This document shows positions 55,245 through 64,000 of a stretch of DNA of 64,000 nt, piece after piece. Numbering within the stretch: the first letter of the stretch is position 1; each line of letters opens with the position of its first letter. Source of the stretch: Taxillus chinensis (taxonomy: Eukaryota > Streptophyta > Magnoliopsida > Santalales > Loranthaceae); the NCBI GenBank assembly GCA_023512835.1, contig CM042086.1, forward strand, positions 19,661,029-19,725,028. The letters run 5' to 3'. The position numbers and the translations under genes were made by a program. The notes beneath the pieces are model-generated. The model had not been told where the DNA came from. It ran no database searches and saw only the letters and a list, made by a program, of their open reading frames with translations.

Positions 55245-57470
55245 AAAATCCTCAGTTAGCAACCAGATTAAGGGCCAGACCCAAACCCAATGAGTCAGTC
55301 ACATAATTCACACTGTCCAACAGCAAAATCCGGGATAGGGATTTCAGTCATATGACACGATCAATCTTGCTGACACTGCCTTCTCGGGGGTCTAAATGCA
55401 CGAAACAACCAGTGAAGAATGAGATTGATTACCTTTGAGGCTTCCATCTGGTGGTTTCATTTCTTCATGCTCTTTTGTGATGTTCAGACTGGATCCAGGA
55501 GTGAAATTGGAAGACTTTGAAGAATCCTTCTATTCCTCCCCCCCCCCCCCCCCCCCCCCTCATCGGTTGGGGGACATTGGTCGGTGATCAGAAGTAATGT
55601 TGGGAACTGAGGAAACAGGAATTATGCCCCCCTGGAGCAGAAGCTGGAGAGACGTCAAACTGGAACACTTCAGCGCACATAACAGAGCTCGATTTTGGCT
55701 CATGTAGTGAAATATAGGAAAATAAAAATATCCAACCTCGAACTGATTTTTTTTTTACTTAATAAACCAAAGTATTAACATAACTAATTTCATAAGGGAA
55801 CATTAAGGACATAAACTGCCACAAAATCAAAAGACCGAGCATTACAAGAATATAAAGATAGTTATTTCATAAGGGAATATTAAGGGAACTTATAAATGCA
55901 TGCTCAGAACAAGCATGTACTTGTGTTGTGCTAGCTAACTACACTCAAGCTCAATGATTATTTTGACCCATGGATTAAGATCAGAATAAATGAATGTATC
56001 ATTACCCGCAATGACTTGCATTACACTCCTATAAATGGAATGATTCCTTTTCTTAGACATAGCTTAATGATTCATGGAATGTTTTAAATGCGTTTGAATG
56101 TAGATATCGATATACACAGGTATACAATCATCAGCATAAGTTCTATACATGTTGGATAACACCAAATGAAGGCCTCGAGCGGGATGACAAACATAACTCT
56201 TTAGAGTTAAACACGGTTCAATAATAATAAGTATCATACTAATACTTGCCATATGCAGCTTTTCTTTGAAGCCTAAAAATGAAGTAGGGTAATAGGGTAA
56301 CATGTACACAGAATAAGTGGACATACAACAAAAACTTGAAAGTGAGAGCATTACCTGAAAAGTCTTCAACAAACCACTGTTGCAGTTTACCATCAGTGGC
56401 AGATGGCTTCGTCTTAGACCTGAGAGTCTGGACTATCTCCAGATCCGGATGGAAGAGCCTTTTTTTGCTCGGGTGGATTATTGTAGACGTGAGGATGCCT
56501 ACCATTATTACTTCTACCATCATAACAGAAGTGCACCAGGCAATTTCCCAGGGATAGCCAGGTCAGTCTCCCCATTATTAGCATTATTAAATGTCATGGG
56601 CTTGTCACTAGCCAAAACAGAATGAATAATCAAATTACCATCAATATTCACAAGCCTGTCATTCATTGGTACATAGAAAGAGGCAACGAGAGGCTCACTA
56701 GCATTGTCCGGATGGCCATTTAAATGATCATTAACAATCAAAACCTTCCCACGGTGCTGATCATAACCTAACACTGAGTGCTGACCATAGGAACCAGTCC
56801 TCCAAAGAGCAGCATAAAAAACAAGAGACCTAGTAAACTCATATTTGCAGCCTTCTTGGTTTTACCACCCTTATTGTTATCAGACCTCTTCGACACTTGG
56901 CTGCTGATACTGGTTGCTGGGTTTTCAATCTTGGAATCGGAACGCACGGGAGCCCCTTGGGGTTTTGACTTTTGCGGCATAGGGTGCATCTGGTACCCAT
57001 GGATAAGCCATGGGAGGATGTGGGTACATGGCCACAGGAGACGGTGGGTACATGGCCACAGGAGACGGTGGGCACATGCCTCCGCCACCCAATTGTTGCC
57101 TCAAGGTAACATTTTCAGCTTAAGAAATCCTATTGTTCAAATCTTGAATTTTGGGGTGCATTGACCTCACCTTATCCTCGTCCCTCGAGCTCCTCCGCAT
57201 AAATCTTCTTCCTCATCAGCCTCGCATTCCTCTTATCTTCTGCCTCGTCCTGGGGCAGATTCGGACAGTCCATTGTCGTCTCCTTGCGATATTTCCCATT
57301 CATCAATTCTACATCTCCTTCCTCATGCTCTTTCTTTCTTTTTAACACCGGACTCTTCGTTGTCTCCTGCGATTTAACTGTTGGACCGACATCTTCGCTG
57401 TCTCATCCCCGGGTGGATTCGGACAGTCAATTGTTAGGGTTCGGAGTTTAGACCAGAGAGAGAGAGAGCG
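55245..57470 (-). pseudogene. bZIP17/28-type membrane-tethered transcription factor, pseudogene
   Basis: Family members are ER-anchored bZIP factors released by proteolysis under ER or salt stress. Decayed pieces appear in the correct order on the minus strand. The basic/zipper region (about 57240-57110) reads EDKRNARLMRKKIYAEELE with part of the basic region deleted, then KIQDLNNRIS, a stop, and LRQQLGGGGMCPPSP. The Pro-rich linker follows, then IPRLKTQQPVSAAK and GGKTKKAAN. The membrane segment is [20 protein letters not shown] (about 56780-56845). The lumenal part has [20 protein letters not shown] and [17 protein letters not shown], then DGKLQQWF (about 56380-56405). The C-terminal part runs from about 55600 to 55245 (DHRPMSPNR; LSRILLLDSVNYVTDS). 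Several frameshifts, stops, a 23-base C run (55537-55558) and no N-terminal activation domain make it non-functional. Confidence 0.82.
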
Positions 57471-57474
57471 CTTT

Positions 57475-58027
57475 TAGTTGAAGAAGACGATTGTGAACCG
57501 CGTCTGTCCCGAGCGAAAGATCGATGGGTTCTCTCGCGTGAGTGTGCATAGCGTTTGGGGGTGAAATAGCTTTAGTTTAAATAAATTTATTTATCTAGAG
57601 TAAATTATATTTAAAATTTGTTTATTAATTATAAATTTTGTTAGATTTTTAAATTTTATTATTCTTTTAGAGTTAAAATTTTAATAATATTTATAATTAA
57701 AACATATATTATAATCATAATTAATAAATAAATTTATTAAAATTTTTAATTATTCTATACAAATGCTCTTATTGGATTGAGTATGCCATGACAGTAGATA
57801 GTTTTTGATAGTATAAATTTGGGTGGAGCAATTTTAATTTAAGAGACCAAAATAGGCTAATAAATTGGGCTACACTTGTATGAGTTAAAGGGATTTTACG
57901 ACGAAATGTGGGTTGTGTTATATTATTTTATTTTTTGGTTGTGCATTGTAGGTATAATAAATTGTTTTAAAGTATTAATTTAATTGTTTCAATATATCAA
58001 AATGCTTGTATGCATATTGTATGGCAC
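57475..58027. other. AT-rich intergenic DNA, no gene seen
   Basis: Short AT-rich spacer before the hAT-like element. Nothing else is supportable. Confidence 0.45.
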
Positions 58028-58617
58028 TAGGGCTGCAAACGGAACCAAGTCAAGTCGAGTAGTAAGACATTTAAATGTTTTTGTTATTATTCGTTAATGA
58101 ATCAAATCGAACACGAGTCTTAAACTATAATGTTCACGAACTGTTTACGAACGTTACTCTGTTATTCACGAATGTTTACGAATACATTTATAAAATCATA
58201 AAAATTTTAAAAAATAATTCAACCGTAAACTTATCAACAAAGTATAATTAATTAATTATTAGATTTTGCCATCGTTAATTAATATGTTTAAATAATTACT
58301 ATTTGATAACTGCGTAATTTGTCATTAAATTTGCATTTAATTTATGGGCTTTAATTGCATATTTTATTGAATTAATGCATTTTTATAATAGTTTTCTCCA
58401 ATTTCAATTATTCTTGTTTTATTCATTTTTTTAGATTTAATATTAATTTTGGTGGTTTTTATATTAAATTAATTATTTCAATTTTAATATTAATTCTTTG
58501 GGCTTCGATTATTTTAATCTAGTATTATTTTTCTCTATATATGTTTGGGCTTAATTTGAGTTATTTATTTATTTATTTATTTATATATTTGTAATTTTAA
58601 TATATTATTGTTTTGTG

Positions 58618-58653
<36 letters not shown>

Positions 58654-59047
58654 GCTGATACGTGGGAAGGAATGAAAGCAGATTTAAAGGTGTGGGTCTT
58701 TGCAACTTTGGTTTCCTTTTTTGCGGGAAAAAAAAAAAACCAACAAGGAGCTTTAACAAAAAAAAAAAAAAAAAAAAAACACCCCCCCCCCCAAAAAAAA
58801 AAAAATTACATGGAAAAAGAAAATTGGGAAGTAGAAAAGCGTTTGCAGTGGGGTTACGTGGAATCTTGATATGCATGAAGAAAAAAAAGGAACCGGTGGG
58901 CTTAATATAAATCAGGGAGAAGAGACCCAGGCTCTCCATCTTTACGCCCCCCCCCTCTCCGGCGTGAAGCCATCGTGCGCCCATCTCCACCCCTCATCTC
59001 TCCTCCTCAACATCACCCTTACCATCCCCACATCAATCCATCTCTCC

Positions 59048-59116
<69 letters not shown>

Positions 59117-59201
59117 CTTCACGCCCACGAGACCCTCCCGCCCCCCCCCCCCCACCGTCCGCTGGCATCCACCCCCCCCCCCCCCCCCCCCCCCCCTCGA
59201 G

Positions 59202-59237
<36 letters not shown>

Positions 59238-60328
59238 ATAATTCCTCCACCCCCCCCCCCCCCTCACGTGCAATCAAAGCGGTAAACAAAGATAGCGCGC
59301 GTGGAGATTCGAGCTCGAGTTCATATTGGATTTTATTGTTTCCTATTTTTCTTTTCCTTTCAATTCTTTTGTTTTATTTTTCAACGATTTGTGATTTTGA
59401 AGGGTAAATATTTTGTAATCGTTTTAGCGTAGCACCGGATGCTTGTTTTGAATCCATATTTTATATTTATTTGATATTTTATGTCTTATGATTTAATTCT
59501 CATCAACTCTGTGATTTGTTATTTAATATCTCGGTTGAGTGTTGATTTAGCAATTCATCATGCGTTAATGTTTTTTTGGTGGGAAGATTTTTTTCTTAGA
59601 GCGGTCTTTAGATTGTTCATATTACGGTTATAATTCAATTTGTTGTATTCATGGTGTTTTGATCTTTGATTAGGGGCCTTATCTAATTAATCTTTTGGGA
59701 TAGTGATAAATAGCTTCGGTGTGGTTAACCGGTTACTTTTTATTAATTGATTTTCTCGTTTTGATTTTCTTAGTTAAAATTCTTTGCTTTAATTTTTTTT
59801 ATTTCATTAATCAAAAATCCCCCATTTGATATTTATTCTTTTTCATTGTTTTTATTAAACGGTAATTAAATATTGAATTTTTTTAGTCCTCCGGTGGAAC
59901 CATCTAGGAACCACATCTATTTATTTTTTTGACCCCTTTTACTATATGTAGTTCATAAAAATACTATAATAATAGTAATAATAAACAAATAAATCAAAGA
60001 CAAATTTTTTTAATTAATAATAAATATAAAATTATATGATTTTTTAAATTATATTTAAGAAAAATATAATTATATTTAATAAAACAACTTTTATATATAT
60101 TCATTAATTTATTAATTTTATGTTCACAAGTAATTTTCACGAACTCGAAAGATATTTGTAAATTATTCATGAACACTTGTTTGTAAACGTTCGCGAATAT
60201 ATTCATGAATATAATAATAGTGCTTGTGAACTATTTACGAACACCATTATTTCTTAACGAATATAAATGATCTTTTCCCGAGTTAAATGTGAACTTATTC
60301 ATAAACAAGTAATTCATTTACAACCCTA
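58028..60328. mobile_element. non-autonomous hAT-like element with poly-C interior
   Basis: Ends TAGGGCTGCAAACG and (reverse complement) TAGGGTTGTAAATG form imperfect inverted repeats. The arms continue with related text such as gttcacgaactgtttacgaa on the left and ttcgcgaacgtttacaaaca (reverse complement) on the right. Flanking 8-mers TATGGCAC (58020-58027) and TATAGCAT (60329-60336) match at 6 of 8 positions, both differences being transitions, as expected for an old 8-bp hAT target duplication. No transposase frame is present. The interior holds (TTA)n and poly-A/poly-C tracts. Confidence 0.6.
59049..59263. repeat. cluster of long poly-C tracts
   Basis: Five C homopolymers of about 66, 13, 25, 36 and 14 bases lie within 215 bases, separated by short unique text. 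Smaller tracts occur at about 58786-58797 and 55537-55558. Pro-rich or Gly-rich reading frames over this region are artefacts of the homopolymers. Lengths are likely to be inaccurate in any assembly. Confidence 0.95.
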
Positions 60329-60339
60329 TATAGCATGCA

Positions 60340-61440
60340 TTTAAGAATTATCAACGGAGTCGAATAAAACTTATAATGTGGCCAATCCATTTATTATTTT
60401 AAGCTTTTTGTGTATTTTATTTTAGATAGGTACATTCACATCTCAATACACTTAACACATCACCAAGCATTTTTGTTTTATATAAAATTATAAAAATACT
60501 ATTTTTTTTTTACATTTTGAATAATAATTTACCAATATAAATAAAATATTTCAAATAATATTATTCAAACATTATATTTATACTTCAATCATAAATTTTG
60601 AATATACTTGTTTGAATTTTTTATTATATATTTAAAAAAATGTATGAAACATCAATATAATGTTCGAATAATGATTTTTGAATATTTAATCTACATTCAT
60701 TTAATACTACACAATATTTATATTTAAATCTAAATTTTAAATTTTTTGTTTAGCATTTAAATATCATTATTTAGTATTTGAACATGTGTTCAAATATTAG
60801 TGTATGATCATTTGAATGCACTCGGTATCAATCCGTTCAAGGATCTTTTTAAAAAGAATGGGCTCAATGTGAGCCTATCTAAATTTAATAATAATATATA
60901 TTTAAAAATAGTTTTTAAAAATATATTCTATAACTATTTTTTTAAATTTAAACTTAATTCAGTTTAAATAATTAATTATTTTTTTTATTTTTCATCTATT
61001 TTATTATTCGTATCCACAAAATATTATTTTCTTCAAATTTTTGACTCAATCATTTTTTTAAAAAACATACATTCTATTCTATCAAACATAAATTATTTTA
61101 AATTATAATTTAACAAGGATTTCAATAGAATTTTAAAAAAGAGAATAAAAAAAATTAAAACTTGTATTAAATATGCTATTTATTTTTAGGATTCAAATAT
61201 TAAATATTATTATTTAAATATTTTTTTATTTAAAAAAATTATTTGTCTGATTTATTATTTTTTTTAAAATAATAATATTTTTAAAAATTATATATCCAAA
61301 TAAATTTACACCAATCATAAATACTTTTAAATTTGTTAAATTTATTATTTTTAAAAGTAATTGTGTTTTTTAAAATAATATTAATGAAGGTAATTCGTTA
61401 TTTTTATTTTATTTTGGTGGGTTAGTTTAGGGGTCGGGCG
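60340..61440. other. AT-rich intergenic DNA, no gene seen
   Basis: Very AT-rich spacer between the hAT-like element and the R3H gene. Nothing is supportable. Confidence 0.5.
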
Positions 61441-61716
61441 GGTTAAATTAAGTGGACCATATAAATTTGGACATGCCTTTTGCGCTCCTTTGTTTTTCCT
61501 TTCTTCTTCCCCTCGGTGGGATCGGGGAGAAGAAATTTCTTCTCTCGCTCGAATGCTCACAGCAGGCAGAGGCAGCCGACACTCTGTTTCTTCTTCTTCC
61601 TCTTGAACGATATATATATATATATATATATCATATACAGAGAGAGAGAGAGAGAAGGAGCTTAATCTTCGTCTTCTTCTCCTCCTTCTGCTTCTTCGTC
61701 TCTCTCATCATCAACT

Positions 61717-61840
61717 ATGGACGACTTCTCTTCTCAGCCACCCACTGAGAAGGAGACAGGGCCTCCACCGCCTCCTTACGCCGCTCTCGTCGACCCTTTT
61801 CTGGTCGAGGCTCTTCAGAACCCTCGTCATCGTCTCACCA
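61717..61840 (+). CDS. R3H-domain protein, first exon only
   Basis: ATG at 61717 after a CT-rich leader with (TA)n and (AG)n repeats. The exon reads MDDFSSQPPTEKETGPPPPP then YAALVDPFLVEALQNPRHRL and T plus one base, ending at a gttagt donor at 61841. 'VDPFLVEALQNPRHRLT' is the conserved start of plant R3H/SUZ-type single-stranded nucleic-acid-binding proteins (Arabidopsis At2g40960/At3g56680 type, from memory). In these the next exon carries the ELDIQRF region and the R3H motif. That exon is not recognisable up to 64000, so the gene either has a long first intron and continues past the window or has lost its remainder. Confidence 0.72.
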
Positions 61841-64000
61841 GTTAGTATCTTATCTTATTTTATGCAGTTGATTCCATTTTGTGTTCTCCGTTTATCATGC
61901 AATTGCTCTTATGCTTTGTGGGACTTAAAGGTTTTGTTGATTACATGGACTTTTTAGTTTAATTTTTAATTTTTAATTTTTTATATTTGCTTAGTTTTGC
62001 TTTACCCTATTATGTTCAGGGTTTCCTTAGTTTTGTGGGTTTTACTTCTCATTTAATTGTGATTTGTTAAATTTGGTTGCTGCAGCGCCTTAAAGTTAGG
62101 CCCAACATAGTCAGTGTCACATATAGATGATATAGGATATTGATAAACACCCGTAGTCCTGTCGGTTTCATATCAATGCGTTTTGTGAAGAGAGTGCTCT
62201 TCAGTAGCCTCTGTAGGATGACTTGAACTTTTTTTTTTTTTTTGGTTTATTTTAAAATAAGAGTTCCCTGAAGGAAAATTGATATTTTTTTCTCTGAGAA
62301 TTTGTCTAAGCGCTTTCAATTTGAGCGGGGAGGGGGGTGATGCATACTTTGGTGTACATCCTCATGGCTCCGTGTAGATGCACGCCAGCCATGTATAGTG
62401 GTTGCCTAGTTGTCTCCTAATTTGGACTTCTTGTTTCCCAAAAGTACCAATTATCCATTAGTTTCCTATTTTCACAAGAGTTCTGTATCACTTAAAGAGT
62501 TTCCTAGTTTTATAATATTTGTTTTTCTCATCTCCTATGTTGGCTAAAAATTGGCCAGGCATGAGATTTAAATGAAGCTGAGTTTGGGGCGTGTGAGAGA
62601 CCTGAGGCTGAGATAGCTATTGTATCCTATTTTTGCTTCTATTTATATGTTTTTCTTCTATCTTTTATCCTTCAAAAAATATATTTAACTTCGCATAAAT
62701 GCTTGTCATTTTGAAATGGAAGTTGCACAGCACAGCTGCAGATTCATGGAGAAGCAGATCCTGTCTTTGGAAGATATGCTCTTTCATGAAGAAATTGCTG
62801 GAGATGCTATGATCGATTTTAGGAGGATCAAGACTCCAGACTTAAACCCATGCTACAACCTTGCCTATACATTCTTTGGGATTTTTGAACTCCTAGCAAC
62901 TGTCCAAGTTTTAATTTTCCTATTGTGAAAACAAATCATGGTTCTATTAGTTGTGGATCCAAATGGATCATTTGTTTGATGAAACTATTAACTATCGTGT
63001 TGGGCTTGGTGGTGGATGCACATGGGGCCAAGGGGGGCCATCTGGCCCCCTTGATGGGCCTCACGTACAACATAAATGAAAGAAAACAATTGGACCAACC
63101 AACCGAGTTTGGGCAGGCTGGCCAAAACAGATTCTGTAACCAAAGCCAGATGTGTTTAGAGTTGTCTGTGAATTACTATATTTTTGGTGTTCTTTTGCTG
63201 ATGAGATGTGATTTGGACTGTGTACAACTATTGGTGATTCAGGTTTTGTTTGTGTTATACACACCAGTTGGAATTCCACTAGTAAAAAAAAACTAATAAA
63301 AACCCTTTTTCAGGCTCGTTATTGTGGTTGAGCCGCCATGTGGGGCCTCATTGAGACCTACTTTTGTTGTGTTGAACTCGTAGAATCATTTATTGGTGGT
63401 GATTTGTTGGTTAGTAGTGGATGATGAATGATAAAGATTTTTTCTAATGGCTTGTTTGTGTTAGTGGTAAAACCCTGAAGATTATTGTGAAGATGAACAA
63501 TTCATTTTTGTGTGTGCAATGGGACAATTATTGTATCAAGCTGAAGTGTTTCTATAAACTTTTGCTTTGAGGGCTGGTGTTGAAATATTAAGTATTGTTA
63601 TATATTAATTATTAGTCAGTGGCTAATGGGCTTAGCCTAGGTTAAGTTAGTTGGAGTAGGGAGCAAGTCATCTCACTTTATTTATTTGTGCTCTCTCTTC
63701 ATGATAAACCCAACATTAATATTCTCTCTCTATTTTGTAACAAGTGTTTTTACGCTACACAAAATAGACATAAAAAGTGTACTGTGTCCTAATCCACTTC
63801 AGCTAAGACTTCATTTATCCTACCCAAGTCATACCCAAAAAAAAAAAAAAAAATCGAAGCAACTGGAAATTATATCACAACTAAGTAGGGTAAATTCAGT
63901 CTCCTATGTTGGAAATTGTTGAAATTCCCTAAAAGAGCCCCCAAGTTAAACTATTTATTTTTCATAGTTTGCTCACCCAGCACTAATCTTATCTAGCATT
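61841..64000. other. probable first intron of the R3H gene or intergenic DNA
   Basis: No R3H exon 2 is seen. 62716-62930 contains an open stretch starting MEVAQHSCRFMEKQILSLED of unknown origin. 63030-63052 holds a perfect-looking G/C hairpin (ggggggcca tc tggcccccc-like). 63578 onward (tgttgaaatattaagtattg) looks like the start of a copia-type LTR, but no second end was identified. Confidence 0.4.

Noticed and set aside
58871..59407. Long proline-rich (plus) and glycine-rich (minus) open frames
   Set aside because: They exist only because of poly-C homopolymers; no start context, domain or splice structure supports a gene.
62716..62930. Open stretch MEVAQHSCRFMEK... as exon 2 of the R3H gene
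   Set aside because: It lacks the expected LDIQRF/R3H sequence and has no matching acceptor phase.
1..64000. CRISPR arrays, operons, prophage or bacterial systems
   Set aside because: The window is plant nuclear DNA; tandem repeats here lack unique spacers and no bacterial gene is present.

Overview
This is a nuclear plant (angiosperm) contig. The evidence is GT-AG split genes with plant-specific relatives (a trihelix factor, a PLS-type pentatricopeptide protein, an LRR receptor-like kinase, a plant-type cytosolic pyruvate kinase), AT-rich intergenic DNA full of retrotransposon debris, and a cytosolic-type tRNA. No species can be named from the sequence. GC-rich exons (trihelix, PPR, kinase) sit in AT-rich surroundings.

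Layout. 1-16 kb is a repeat-dominated arm. It holds a solo LTR with a matching 5-bp target duplication (1936-3392), degenerate tandem repeats, Ty1/copia remnants on both strands, and a cluster of minus-strand gene fragments with introns: GINS Psf1 C-terminus, poly(A)-binding-protein RRM4 and an unidentified Q-rich exon. 16.4-17.8 kb carries a trihelix factor whose frame is broken near G-rich runs. tRNA-Arg(UCU) lies at 18.06-18.13 kb. 19.8-20.1 kb is a minisatellite. 21.7-27.8 kb (minus) is a complete 16-exon cytosolic pyruvate kinase; the exon sum gives exactly 527 codons plus stop, and one intron is GC-AG.

30-49 kb is an imperfect segmental duplication of a NOP56-like gene and a PPR gene. 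In copy A the NOP56-like gene is spliceable (443 codons) but lacks the usual charged tail, and its PPR partner is a truncated pseudogene. In copy B the NOP56 gene is a pseudogene whose first intron received a 4,983-bp Ty3/gypsy chromovirus-type element (37164-42146, TSD AGGAC), while the PPR partner is intact (47638-49056, minus).

50.7-52.8 kb (minus) is a two-exon LRR receptor-like kinase with an HGN in place of HRD, so a probable pseudokinase. 55.2-57.5 kb (minus) is a decayed bZIP17/28-type membrane-tethered transcription factor. 58.0-60.3 kb looks like a non-autonomous hAT-like element containing extreme poly-C tracts. At 61.7 kb the first exon of an R3H-domain protein begins; its next exon is not recognisable before the window ends.

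The intact genes are unrelated housekeeping, signalling and organellar-RNA functions and form no pathway. I found no convincing novel system. The most noteworthy items are the duplication with its nested retrotransposon, the chimeric cluster of captured gene fragments, the fold-back inside a copia gag remnant, and the poly-C-bearing element. Exon coordinates were derived by hand from splice signals, frame continuity and remembered family motifs; no alignment or search was run.
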